A stretch of DNA of 24,927 bases, from positions 1-24,927 of IMG/VR virus record IMGVR_UViG_3300032282_001532; one strand, written 5' to 3'. Under the pieces are notes generated by a model. It searched no databases and was not told the origin of the DNA. It saw only the letters and a list, made by a program, of their open reading frames with translations. Every line of letters starts with the position of its first letter. The stretch's first letter is position 1. The stretch is from a virus. Position numbers and translations under genes: made by a program. Shown piece by piece: positions 1 through 8,709 of this stretch.

Positions 1-1875
1 TTTAACACCACTTGAATTGTAGTTTTCATTATAAGCAATATTAGCCATTAATAAGTTAATGTTTTGGTCTGTTGTGCCAATTTTAATAATTTGATTGGTG
101 TCCAACTTACCTTTATAATCAAACACTCTCAAATTGTATAGTGTGTTTGCTGGGTTTGCATCTGGGGCCAATAAAGAAAGGGATTCTACAGTAGATGAAT
201 ATGTGGATACGTCCACATTACTGCCTTGGTAAGCCGACTGACCTTTTTGTGGAATATTTAAGATACTAACATTTGATACTATAATGTCTTGTACTTTTAG
301 TGAAATTTGTGGGGATGCAATATAATCTTCACCCGTTTCATTTACAATAATGGTACTTACAGAACCAATACTATCTGTATTTGCGGTAAATTTTGCACCA
401 TCACCTAAAATACCTGTAACTGTAATTAAAGCGTTAGAAGCATTTGCATTAGCGGATACAACTCTTAATGTTGGCAAAGAAGTTAATTTATAACCTAATC
501 CACCGAGTGGATAAAGTTGTGTGCCATATCGAAATGCAACATTGGTGATAGCGCCAGTTGCAGATACAGTAACAACATTTGCGTATGCTCCATAACCCGA
601 ACCACCAGAAAAAATAATTTGGTCATTGGCACGATATCCGTGACCAGCATTTTCAATATTCATTGGAGCCAAAATGCCCAAGAATTTTAAATCTGCGTAG
701 TTATTGGCAGCAGTGTCATCATCTAAATTTGTTAGATATAATGCTTGTGCTGAAATTTCTGGAGGCCTGGATATTCCACCTCCACCATTAATAACCAAAA
801 CTGAAGATATTGGATTAACTGCAACGGTGTGAAAATCTAACGCAGACGAAATTCTAGTGTGTATATTTGCAGTATTGGAAAAACCATAATCCAATGCATC
901 AATTCTTAAACCTGATTTTGTTCCAATGGCATTATTTGCAATTAAAACATAAGAAGTTTTGGTTGGATCAACCGAAGCAACCACAGCCGAGGCACCACCA
1001 CCATATTTAATAGTTAATGGTGATTCTAGTGTGTACCCATATCCTCCATCATCAACGTTGATAGATTTAATTGTACCAGTCGTTACTGTACCAATTTGAG
1101 CATTTGCACCAACAGGAAACAATGTATCTTCATTTAATCCACCATAAACAACAACAGGATCTCCTGGTCGATAATACAGACCACGATATTTTGGATTAAT
1201 TGTTATTGAACTAATTTGACCAACAATTTTTGCTCTAAGTGGCTGACCACCAAATAAAACATCTTGGTCGTTATTGTCAACTACACGAACAAATTCACCA
1301 GATTGAAACAATCGTTGAATATTGGATACAAAAACTTCCGTTTTGGTTCCAGCAACAACGGAGTTTTCTACTGTTGCAATGGACCTAGTTGTTTCACCCA
1401 ACAACCTATATTGTTTAATATTTAAAAGGTTGTCATCCAATGAAGCCAGTTTTAAACTCTTAGCAACGTACCAAGTACCAGCAGAAGCTCTTAATACAGA
1501 CTCTTTAGTATAATACACATCAAAGTCTGAATTGTAAAGCACCTTAAACAGAAATTTAAATGATGCCGGTGTTCCTTTTGATTGATAGAACTGTTTGGCA
1601 TATTTTACTACCTTCGTTTTATCAACCAATAAATCTTTAGGAAAAAAAGGCAGAAAATCATTAATAAAATAATCAATGAACTCAGAAGTGGTATTATCAA
1701 TATCTGTATAGTTTAAGATATTTTTTGCACGATTAGTTACTTGTCCTTCTTGTTCCATCCACTCATAATATGCTTGCAAAAACAATACAAATTTATCGTA
1801 TGCAGGATCGTCCCGAATGTATGCAGGAAGCTGATGTGGAATCAGTAATGAAGTTTTTTGATTATTTGGAATCAT
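1..1875 (-). CDS. Large baseplate-associated virion structural protein, 3' end outside the window
   Basis: An open frame of 625 codons starts with ATG at 1875 and runs off the left edge with no stop; I checked it codon by codon down to about 1320-1380 from the edge. The N-terminus (MIPNNQKTSLLIPHQLPAYI) leads into a mostly helical 110-residue segment (FLQAYYEWMEQ, then YFINDFLPFFPKDL and KQFYQSKGTPASFKFLF). The remainder is Ser/Thr/Asn/Gly-rich and beta-like, with recurring GYGY, GHGY and GLGY turns near residues 275, 410 and 457. The start overlaps the gp6 stop (TAATG), so it is the next gene of the baseplate operon, where T4 has gp7/gp8. Similar large proteins follow gp6 in aquatic T4-like phages and are annotated as structural. 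I do not see enough to call it a true gp7 homologue. Role inferred: outer wedge or wedge-periphery component. Confidence 0.85.
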   Translation of the reverse strand, partial: MIPNNQKTSLLIPHQLPAYIRDDPAYDKFVLFLQAYYEWMEQEGQVTNRAKNILNYTDIDNTTSEFIDYFINDFLPFFPKDLLVDKTKVVKYAKQFYQSKGTPASFKFLFKVLYNSDFDVYYTKESVLRASAGTWYVAKSLKLASLDDNLLNIKQYRLLGETTRSIATVENSVVAGTKTEVFVSNIQRLFQSGEFVRVVDNNDQDVLFGGQPLRAKIVGQISSITINPKYRGLYYRPGDPVVVYGGLNEDTLFPVGANAQIGTVTTGTIKSINVDDGGYGYTLESPLTIKYGGGASAVVASVDPTKTSYVLIANNAIGTKSGLRIDALDYGFSNTANIHTRISSALDFHTVAVNPISSVLVINGGGGISRPPEISAQALYLTNLDDDTAANNYADLKFLGILAPMNIENAGHGYRANDQIIFSGGSGYGAYANVVTVSATGAITNVAFRYGTQLYPLGGLGYKLTSLPTLRVVSANANASNALITVTGILGDGAKFTANTDSIGSVSTIIVNETGEDYIASPQISLKVQDIIVSNVSILNIPQKGQSAYQGSNVDVSTYSSTVESLSLLAPDANPANTLYNLRVFDYKGKLDTNQIIKIGTTDQNINLLMANIAYNENYNSSGVK

Positions 1876-3956
1876 TAGTTGTTAGTTTTAGGTATTACAT
1901 TAACCGTAATTGCTGTTGAGTCAAATTCATCAATAGTAATAATTCTATTGTATGATGAAGAAATAGTTGAAACTGTTGGTGTTGCAGAAACAGTTAACAT
2001 TCCAAATACATTATTTACACTAGTAGGATTAAAAGCATTTAAAGTAATTAAACCAGCATCATATTCAATTGTTCCTATGTTGTCATCAAGAACAGTTTTA
2101 GCATTACTGTTGTTATTGTAGTATGTTCTCAATGTACCATATTTACCTTGAAGGTTGACCACCAAAGCACCTAATTGACCTGTAGTGTCACCTGGTTGCG
2201 GAGTTACTGTTGCAATTGCACTGGTGTAGTTGTTACCTGCGTTAGTGATTGTAACACTTTTGATACTTCCGCTTGCAAGAACAGCCGTAGCAGTTGCACC
2301 TACACCATCACCAAGAATATCAATTTTAGGTGCATACTGATAACCAAAACCAGGATTGATAACAGAAATAGTTTCTACACCATATGTGGAAACAGGAACT
2401 TCATCAATATAAACATTGTTAATTGACCTTTGTGGATTCAATGGATCTGGATATTGCAGAGTTGGTGTGCTACTTGTACCACTTAAAAACAATCCTTTTT
2501 GTAAAGGTGCATTAAAGTATAATTTATAAGTTGTGGGTGTTGAAAAATTTGGATAAAATTTCTTCTGCAATTTAATTTTATAATCGCTGGTCAAAATGGA
2601 ATTGTTATACAATTGGATTGTGTTTAACAAATCATATGAACTAAATGTGGAATTAAATGTATTTAAAGTTTTTTTACCAAATGCAATAATAGCATTTTTT
2701 ACACCAGTTTGAATTTGTCCGGCAGTTAATGATGTTTTGGCTGGATCATAATATACATTAATATCTAATTTAATATAAGTGTAATCGGGATCAACAATGG
2801 TTGGTGTTACAGTCAAAACACTAATAGGTTTAATAACATCACTAACAATTTTTTGTTTTTGAATTTCGGTTAAAGTGTATCCACCAGTTGGTTTTAAAGA
2901 AATAAAGACTTGGCCGTATACTGGTGGATCGTTTTCTTCGCCACCCCACACATTAACTGCATCAAATGAGAAACCGAGTTTATTTTGTTGCACCGCAGAA
3001 ATATAATCATTTTTTGATACTGCACGGTTTTGTGCAGAATAAGATTTAATGGCTTGGTATTTAATGGAACTAATGGTTTCTTTTCCGCTACCTTGTGAAG
3101 CCGCAATTTTTGGATAAATTGATGTTGTTGTATAACCATTGATGCGGTCCATCAACAAAAAGTTGTTTGCTTTAGCAGACTTGGTACCTTCAGTAACAAC
3201 ATAAGAAACAGTAATAATATTACCATCAGATACGGCATGGCCTAGAACGTCATCACCAAAAGAAATTTCATAGTTTCCATTAGATAACTCTTGTAAGAAG
3301 TATACATTTGAATTTGAATCTAATGTTAAGTAATTCGTTGCGGGTTGAAATACTTGATATGCAGTATTGGAACTGGATTCTTGAACCAATACTTTAAGTG
3401 TGGTTGTATCAATTAAAGAATTGGTTAACTCAAACTGTTTTTTAGGATTAGTTGCAGTATTAACAGTATAGCGGTGAGTAATTGGAACACCTTGTTTTAA
3501 TTCAATATTTGTAAATGTTGCGGTATTACTAGAAACGGATACTGTTGATGAATCTGTTGTAACAAAGTTATAGTTTACACCATTCACCGACTCCGACAAG
3601 AAGTTGGTAAATTTTGGTAATGTAAATGATGTGTTAGAAACACCATTAAATGTAATGTCAATAAATGCTGTAGGTGCAATAGAAGATTTTGGTACATAGT
3701 CCAACAATTTTGCATGAGATACAACAGAACCTCTTTGTAATGCGGTGTCCAAGAACATTTCATTGGCTACCATGTTTAGATAAAAAGAGTTGTAGTGTGT
3801 ATTGTAGGCCAAAACATCGAGTAAGACCGACATAGTAGAACCATCAAAGTTGTAATCTTTGAGTGTATCTTGCGATTGTAAGTAAGTTATAAAGTTTTGC
3901 TTAATATTACTGAAATCTAAATCAGCTACCTTTATATTGGTATTGGACGCTGCCAT
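1875..3956 (-). CDS. gp6: Baseplate wedge protein gp6
   Basis: 693 residues, close to T4 gp6 (about 660). Gp6 forms the inner ring that ties baseplate wedges together and follows gp25 in T4-like phages, as here. The N-terminal block is recognisable: DYNFDGSTMSVLLDVLAYNT, then YLNMVANEMFLDTALQRGSV and a LLDYVPKS segment. The central gp6/gpJ-type region includes QNRAVSKNDYISAVQ and IKPISVLTVTPTIVDPDYTY. Residues about 533-600 form a Gly/Thr-rich beta module (PGFGYQYAPKIDILGDGVGA) that looks like an insertion shared with the next gene. The start at 3956 overlaps the gp25 stop as TAATG; AAAGG lies about eight bases upstream. Strong identification from motifs and synteny. Confidence 0.95.
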   Translation of the reverse strand: MAASNTNIKVADLDFSNIKQNFITYLQSQDTLKDYNFDGSTMSVLLDVLAYNTHYNSFYLNMVANEMFLDTALQRGSVVSHAKLLDYVPKSSIAPTAFIDITFNGVSNTSFTLPKFTNFLSESVNGVNYNFVTTDSSTVSVSSNTATFTNIELKQGVPITHRYTVNTATNPKKQFELTNSLIDTTTLKVLVQESSSNTAYQVFQPATNYLTLDSNSNVYFLQELSNGNYEISFGDDVLGHAVSDGNIITVSYVVTEGTKSAKANNFLLMDRINGYTTTSIYPKIAASQGSGKETISSIKYQAIKSYSAQNRAVSKNDYISAVQQNKLGFSFDAVNVWGGEENDPPVYGQVFISLKPTGGYTLTEIQKQKIVSDVIKPISVLTVTPTIVDPDYTYIKLDINVYYDPAKTSLTAGQIQTGVKNAIIAFGKKTLNTFNSTFSSYDLLNTIQLYNNSILTSDYKIKLQKKFYPNFSTPTTYKLYFNAPLQKGLFLSGTSSTPTLQYPDPLNPQRSINNVYIDEVPVSTYGVETISVINPGFGYQYAPKIDILGDGVGATATAVLASGSIKSVTITNAGNNYTSAIATVTPQPGDTTGQLGALVVNLQGKYGTLRTYYNNNSNAKTVLDDNIGTIEYDAGLITLNAFNPTSVNNVFGMLTVSATPTVSTISSSYNRIITIDEFDSTAITVNVIPKTNN

Positions 3957-4348
3957 TATCTTGACCTTTCAAGAAGTAAATTTACGGCTGTTGGCAAAGT
4001 ATTGTTTCCTATAAGAAAAGTTAATGTAGCCTTAAAAGAATTAGTATCTGGTGAAGGAATTACAGTAACATCTTGAATAACAACTCTTGGTTCAAAATTA
4101 CGGACGACATTCTTAATCTCTTCCCTAATTAAACCAGCAGTTAAAACATTAATTGGTTCAAATAAAAGGGTATCTATATTCGAACCTAAAGTAGGTTGAA
4201 ATAATCTTTCATAAAAATTAGTCAACAATAGAGAACGAACTGAACGAATAACCGCCTGTTCATCATAACTTACGGCCACATCGTTAGTAACGGGTAGCTT
4301 TCTAAAAGTTAAATCTAAATCGGAATATATCTTTTTAATTGTGGCCAT
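3956..4348 (-). CDS. gp25: Baseplate wedge protein gp25
   Basis: 130 residues, the usual size of T4 gp25 (132). Gp25/GPW proteins sit in the inner baseplate and nucleate the sheath. Family features are visible: DLTFRKLPVTNDVAVSYDE near the N-terminus, the VIRSVRSLLLTNFYERLFQP helix, then LGSNIDTLLFEP and IREEIKNVVRNFEPRV. It lies directly before gp6, the conserved pairing. No Shine-Dalgarno is visible before the ATG; instead a CATAAATA late-promoter-like string ends five bases upstream. Translation may therefore be leaderless from that promoter or coupled to the upstream gene, which ends 14 bases away. Confidence 0.95.
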   Translation of the reverse strand: MATIKKIYSDLDLTFRKLPVTNDVAVSYDEQAVIRSVRSLLLTNFYERLFQPTLGSNIDTLLFEPINVLTAGLIREEIKNVVRNFEPRVVIQDVTVIPSPDTNSFKATLTFLIGNNTLPTAVNLLLERSR

Positions 4349-4352
4349 CTGA

Positions 4353-4360
4353 TATTTATG
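4353..4360 (-). promoter_or_regulatory. Possible T4-type late promoter before gp25 (CATAAATA)
   Basis: The minus strand reads CATAAATA, matching the NATAAATA form of the T4 late promoter (TATAAATA), in the short gap before gp25. A start a few bases downstream would fall at or next to the gp25 ATG. A/T strings like this are common by chance, so support comes only from its intergenic position and from similar strings at 10580, 18148 and 20400. Confidence 0.4.
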
Positions 4361-4362
4361 TG

Positions 4363-5313
4363 TTAAAATTGGTTAAAATATTCATAATATGATGGTGGAG
4401 TCGGAACAACTTCTGGTTCTGTAACTGGTATTACAATATTATTATTTGCAATATCGGTTTTAATTTTTGGAGTACCAATAACATTTTCAAGTAAATATGT
4501 CTGAGCCGTACCTATATTAGTAAAATTACTTATTTTAAAGTAATCATCCATCAATTTAACTGCATTTGCATAAAAATTCCAATCGTGTGACCATCTATTG
4601 TATATAAATTCATTAAATTTATCAATAATGTTTTTAATATTATTAATTGCAGTAATATTTAAGGTATTTACATCAGCTGTTAATAATGTGCCGTCTGTTG
4701 TCAATAATGTTGAATCAGCTGTAAATATTGATAAATTTGAACTTGAACCACCTACAAAATTAACAAAAATTTCACAATTTTCACCAATAACAAGATTATT
4801 GGCCTCAACTTCATCAACAACAAATAAACTGGTTAATGAACCATATGCAGGTAAACTATTGGCAATACCATCAGTTTTGTTTAACAAGGTAACTAATGTT
4901 TGTCCTGTATTAATTGCAGTTAAATATGAAGGTATTGTTGGTGAACCAGAAGTTTCTGATACACCAGACACATTATCTGTGTGTAATTTGAATCTATCTA
5001 ACTGAATAATACAGTTTATTGCTGAATTTAATAAATTTATTGTTGTAGTATCTGGTGAAGGAATTGTGTATATTGATGCAACCAAATTTGATAGATTTGC
5101 AGTAATGTTATTACAAACATTAGCCAAAGGATTAACATAATAATTTGTAGTAATCACATTGTTATTGGCCATATCATTTAACTGCCAATCTGCCAACTCA
5201 ATGTCGGTTGCCATAGATTGGATAGTATTTACAGCTTCTTCAGGCAAATCTAAGGTAGTACCAAACTTAGTGGTGTCAAAGTTAAATTGTAATCTATCAA
5301 ATAATTGGGTCAT
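4363..5313 (-). CDS. Unknown protein between gp5 spike and gp25 (316 aa)
   Basis: I do not recognise this protein. It is Asn/Thr/Leu/Ile-rich (TTTINLLNSAINCIIQ), has no signal peptide or membrane helix, and contains a small internal repetition around residues 195-215 (STLLTTDGTLLTADVNTL). The C-terminal third is more conserved-looking (IDKFNEFIYNRWSHDWNFYA, LMDDYFKISNF) and ends with a Pro/Val linker and YEYFNQF. Its ATG overlaps the stop of the spike gene (TAATG), so it is translated with the baseplate genes. The location between spike and gp25 makes a structural or assembly role likely (inference). It is unlikely to be a shadow frame because both flanking genes dovetail with it exactly. Confidence 0.8.
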   Translation of the reverse strand: MTQLFDRLQFNFDTTKFGTTLDLPEEAVNTIQSMATDIELADWQLNDMANNNVITTNYYVNPLANVCNNITANLSNLVASIYTIPSPDTTTINLLNSAINCIIQLDRFKLHTDNVSGVSETSGSPTIPSYLTAINTGQTLVTLLNKTDGIANSLPAYGSLTSLFVVDEVEANNLVIGENCEIFVNFVGGSSSNLSIFTADSTLLTTDGTLLTADVNTLNITAINNIKNIIDKFNEFIYNRWSHDWNFYANAVKLMDDYFKISNFTNIGTAQTYLLENVIGTPKIKTDIANNNIVIPVTEPEVVPTPPSYYEYFNQF

Positions 5314-6125
5314 TATGGCATTGGTTGTCTAGGAGGTGAAGTTGGTCCTTTATCACCCATGTGATTGTGACTATTAAATTTGGTTCTGGTTGATTGCATA
5401 GAACCCATAGAATCTTTTACTACACCACCTTCAACCATAGTGGTGCCTGTAACTTGCGGCGATAACATAGATACATTTGCAATGACTTTACCTGAGGAGT
5501 TCTCATAACCAGGTATAGTGAATCCTACATTAACACCACCAATTGAATCAATTCCACCATGTGAAAACAGTTTGTAACCGCAAGTAAGATTAGTAGTTGC
5601 ATTGATAGAACCACCACTTGTAATACTTCCTGATACAGCAAGGTCACCTTTAATTGTAAAGGCATTTTCGCAAGAAAAGGTGATATCTCCACCTTCACCA
5701 CCCGCATCAATATTAATTTCTTTACCGGCAACCAAATCAATATTGCCATCTGCATTAATCTTTACATCACCAGCAACTTGAGAATACATCTTACCATCAA
5801 TTTGCGAGTAACAATCACCTTTAACATGAAGTTTGGAATCTCCAAGAATTTCGATATTACAAGTACCTTTGATGACAATGTTTCTATCTCTCATGTATAC
5901 TGAGAAACCATTACCTAACACTACATGTTCTGTTGAGCCACTTGGATCAATCTCGTAGAATGTTCCAGTTCTGTGTTGAGTTCTAACTCTTTCATTACCA
6001 GGAGTATCGTCCATCAAACTGATGTGACCAGATTCCGTTTGTGTCATATTTACATACGGATATTTTCCAGGCTTTACATCATGTTGTGTGTGCCAAATAC
6101 TGGTGTTATTCGCTTGTTCTGCCAT
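5313..6125 (-). CDS. gp5: Cell-puncturing spike, gp5-like beta-helix with metal-binding tip
   Basis: 270 residues corresponding to the C-terminal needle of T4 gp5/VgrG-type spikes, encoded as its own gene. Residues about 65-170 are short beta-repeats with regular V/I-x-G/D spacing (NIEILGDSKLHVKGD, VAGDVKINADGNIDLVAGKE), the pattern of a triple-stranded beta-helix. The C-terminus has FNSHNHMGDKGPTSPPRQPM: H253-x-H255 followed by a Pro-rich tail is the signature of spike tips that bind iron through HxH (P2 gpV type, established for that family). Such a tip may remove the need for a separate PAAR cap such as T4 gp5.4 (inference). There is no lysozyme domain and no OB domain; the OB fold is encoded two genes upstream (6869-7330). 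Confidence 0.85.
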   Translation of the reverse strand: MAEQANNTSIWHTQHDVKPGKYPYVNMTQTESGHISLMDDTPGNERVRTQHRTGTFYEIDPSGSTEHVVLGNGFSVYMRDRNIVIKGTCNIEILGDSKLHVKGDCYSQIDGKMYSQVAGDVKINADGNIDLVAGKEINIDAGGEGGDITFSCENAFTIKGDLAVSGSITSGGSINATTNLTCGYKLFSHGGIDSIGGVNVGFTIPGYENSSGKVIANVSMLSPQVTGTTMVEGGVVKDSMGSMQSTRTKFNSHNHMGDKGPTSPPRQPMP

Positions 6126-6865
6126 TAAAATATTTTCTTTGATCGTTTTTTGGAAGTGGGTCCGGTGCCTGAGAATGTGGTTGCTAGAAGTGCAACACTA
6201 GTACCAAGTAACAATGCAGATTTAGCAACTGAAGCCGCACCCATCAAAGTAGTTTTTGTTTCTTTTAACAATGCACCAAATTCTGTACCAGGACCACTAC
6301 CTTTTGCACCACCTAATTTACTAAAAGCTGCACTTGCAGCTGCTTTGGCAGCACCAATTAGTTTAACAAGAATTTTGGCCATTAATAAAACTAATGCAAC
6401 AGGTAATGCTTTAATCCATGCAATAATTTGATTTAACTTCATAACAACTTTTGCAATCATTTTAAAAAAATTATCAATGGTTTTCATCATTCTATTTATT
6501 AACTTCAATTTGGCTGTTATCCATTTGACTGCTTCACTAATTTGAGTAGTAATGACACCACTTTCTGCTTCAGTTTTCATCTTGTTCTCTCTAACATCTC
6601 GCCTAGTTCGAACTTGATTTCTTACTGCTGTATGTTGATTATTAATATAATAAGGAACAGTTTGTTTTGGGTCATCAATTGCAACTACATTATAATTTGA
6701 AAATGCAATTACTGTTCCGTCTTTGTGACCACGGGAAATATCTGGTGTTGTTGGTTTACCAGGAATATCTAAACGGTCCGCAACAAATAATGGACGTGGA
6801 GGGTCCACTTCTTTTACGCTATTGTATTGTGATTCATCGTATTGAATTTCTGCTAATACTGTCAT
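6125..6865 (-). CDS. Unknown hydrophobic protein inserted between the two gp5 modules (246 aa)
   Basis: I do not recognise a family. Residues 1-100 are polar with a possible short beta region (DGTVIAFSNYNVVAIDDP). Residues 110-150 form a Lys/Met/Ile-rich amphipathic helix. Residues 152-180 (ALPVALVLLMAKILVKLIGA) and 207-232 are hydrophobic enough for membrane segments, the first followed by an Ala-rich stretch, and the protein ends with a basic tail (TSKKRSKKIF). The gene starts three bases after the OB-domain gene and overlaps the beta-helix gene by TAATG, so it sits where the T4 gp5 lysozyme domain lies in the fused protein. A role in spike assembly or membrane penetration is inference from position and hydrophobicity only. 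Confidence 0.8.
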   Translation of the reverse strand: MTVLAEIQYDESQYNSVKEVDPPRPLFVADRLDIPGKPTTPDISRGHKDGTVIAFSNYNVVAIDDPKQTVPYYINNQHTAVRNQVRTRRDVRENKMKTEAESGVITTQISEAVKWITAKLKLINRMMKTIDNFFKMIAKVVMKLNQIIAWIKALPVALVLLMAKILVKLIGAAKAAASAAFSKLGGAKGSGPGTEFGALLKETKTTLMGAASVAKSALLLGTSVALLATTFSGTGPTSKKRSKKIF

Positions 6866-6868
6866 TTT

Positions 6869-7330
6869 TTACTCCTCTGGTTCTTCAGGTGTATCTGTTG
6901 GTTCGGCATTATAAGTTGCCGTTACATCATTTGGATCTTTATCTCCATACTCTTTGTCGGGGTCTACATACTGGTCTTTTTCTTTATCTGTCATATCTGG
7001 TTCTTCAGATTGTTCAAACTTAAAGCTCGTTGGGTCTTGCCAAACTCCAGGCAATACACCTAACATAACAGGAAATTGTCCACTTTCACCATCCATAAAA
7101 AATCCAAGAATCCAATCTCCTAACATTGGTGCAGAAAATGTCTTAGATGCATTTATTGGATATACAGCTTGAGCCCAAGGCAAATCAGATGTTGGAATTT
7201 CTTTGCCATACCAACCAAAGATTCTAACTTGACAACGACCTAAACCCAAAGGGTCTACTCGGTTCTCAACTGCACCAACCCACCAAACAAATCCATTTAG
7301 TCCTGCAAAACTATTAACTGCCTTTGTCAT
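6869..7330 (-). CDS. gp5: gp5 N-terminal OB-fold module (hub/spike adaptor)
   Basis: 153 residues. The first 100 match the OB-fold of gp5/VgrG spike proteins: GFVWWVGAVENRVDPLGLGR, CQVRIFGWYG, then a LPWAQAVYP strand, GDWILGFFMDGESGQFPVML and a closing GVLPG. In T4 this domain sits on the gp27 trimer and leads to the lysozyme and the needle. Here it ends after a strongly acidic tail (DKEKDQYVDPDKEYGDKD to EEPEE), and the needle is a separate gene. The upstream neighbour is the gp27-like hub 14 bases away, the expected partner. Identification of the fold is firm; whether the three proteins reassemble one spike is inference. Confidence 0.85.
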   Translation of the reverse strand: MTKAVNSFAGLNGFVWWVGAVENRVDPLGLGRCQVRIFGWYGKEIPTSDLPWAQAVYPINASKTFSAPMLGDWILGFFMDGESGQFPVMLGVLPGVWQDPTSFKFEQSEEPDMTDKEKDQYVDPDKEYGDKDPNDVTATYNAEPTDTPEEPEE

Positions 7331-7344
7331 TTAATTATCCTCAC

Positions 7345-8706
7345 TTATACCATGCTTTGCCACATAACAGAACCACCACTAGGTGATGCATAAGAGTTTG
7401 GTACACTCTCTTTGGCCAATTCTAAAACAGTCTTATACTCATTCATTGTAATCATATGCCTTACCGCAGTTACCAAATATTTACCTGAATAAAATGAATC
7501 GGGTGATTTTGCATTTGGATTTAATGACAATAAAGAAAAATTAAGTGTCATTCCTACAGTTAATGCAGGATCTCCAGGTACAGAAATTTTAATTCTAATA
7601 TAATTAGCCAATGCCAACTGTGCAGTTCTGTGTGGAATAAATGTTTCTGCAAAAATATCAGGACCAACTACTGGTCCATCAAAGGTTGCACCATCAGCAG
7701 TATCATCTTCTGGTACACGACCTGCTTCATCAATATAAGGAACAACCTTTTGATTGAAGTTTGTAAATGCCAATTTGTATACTGCTTGAGATGTATCGGT
7801 TAATTTATCACCATATCTATTTTCATAGTTATTAACAACTCTAGATTTATTTAAAGATTTAGACTTAGTATCATATTTTTTATAATCAAATTCTGTTGTC
7901 TTTAATCTTCTAGTTAATACGTCAACTGACAATAATTTGTTTGCAAATATACCGGAGTTAATACCATGCAAGGTGTCAAATGAATTTAAAATCTCATAAG
8001 TGGTAACATTGTATACATTACCTTGCATATCTTTAGGACTTACGTTTTTTGGATTGTATGCATAATTGTAATACGGTGCCTGTGTAGTTAATTTTTGTAA
8101 TGATTTAAAATTAAAACCATATTTGTTTTCAAAGAAAACCATATCTGCACCAGGTAAACTAGGTGATGGTCTTGCATAGTTGGCCATCCAATTAATTGCA
8201 TCAAAAGGTTTAATTGTAGGCACCACAAAACTATACACACCATAGGTGTCATCAATATCTATCTTACTATCGTCTATGCCTAACTCATTAGATAATATAT
8301 CATATACATTATCTGAAATAGTAGAATCTGGATAAGATTTGCATACCTTATATTGTTCTGAGAGTAATAGTTCTTCTGAACAGAAGTACAAACAATATGA
8401 TTCGGTGTTCATATTGTTTTCTAATTTTCTTTTATCTATTTTATAAACTCTAAACATTTTATCAATTTGTGCAACGCCACTAACCTTTGCAAAAGTCATT
8501 TTTAAGAATTCTGTACCATTCATGTTTAATAATTCAATATAACCCATAGAATCGGTTACCATCAAATAACCGGCTGCGGTGTTATTAAAAATATCTTCAT
8601 GATATGACAACTCCACCAATATGTTTTTCATATCCATATTGTCTACGGATGTGACCAACATTAAATTGACTAAAGCATAGTCCTTTGGATAGAGAATACC
8701 TGACAT
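7345..8706 (-). CDS. gp27: gp27-like baseplate hub protein
   Basis: 453 residues (T4 gp27 is 391). The order gp53, this gene, then the gp5 OB module is where a gp27-type hub is expected. The sequence resembles the gpD/VgrG-N hub fold: an early LVELSYHEDIFNNTAAGYLM segment, then TEFLKMTFAKVSG, KMFRVYKIDKRKLENNM, a central FDAINWMANYARPS region and a late SFYSGKYLVTAVRHMI that is typical of hub beta-barrels. Gp27 forms the trimeric ring connecting the tail tube to the spike. I cannot align it in detail without tools, so identity as gp27 is by fold-like motifs and synteny. Confidence 0.75.
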   Translation of the reverse strand: MSGILYPKDYALVNLMLVTSVDNMDMKNILVELSYHEDIFNNTAAGYLMVTDSMGYIELLNMNGTEFLKMTFAKVSGVAQIDKMFRVYKIDKRKLENNMNTESYCLYFCSEELLLSEQYKVCKSYPDSTISDNVYDILSNELGIDDSKIDIDDTYGVYSFVVPTIKPFDAINWMANYARPSPSLPGADMVFFENKYGFNFKSLQKLTTQAPYYNYAYNPKNVSPKDMQGNVYNVTTYEILNSFDTLHGINSGIFANKLLSVDVLTRRLKTTEFDYKKYDTKSKSLNKSRVVNNYENRYGDKLTDTSQAVYKLAFTNFNQKVVPYIDEAGRVPEDDTADGATFDGPVVGPDIFAETFIPHRTAQLALANYIRIKISVPGDPALTVGMTLNFSLLSLNPNAKSPDSFYSGKYLVTAVRHMITMNEYKTVLELAKESVPNSYASPSGGSVMWQSMV

Positions 8707-8709
8707 AAT

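Noticed and set aside
4598-5005. 135-codon open frame on the plus strand
   Set aside because: Antisense to the 316-residue gene, which dovetails with both neighbours; no SD, and its openness follows from the Asn/Thr/Leu-rich codons opposite.
6667-7023. 118-codon plus-strand open frame
   Set aside because: Spans the junction of two well-supported minus-strand genes, including the recognised gp5 OB module, and gives a Leu/His-rich shadow product.
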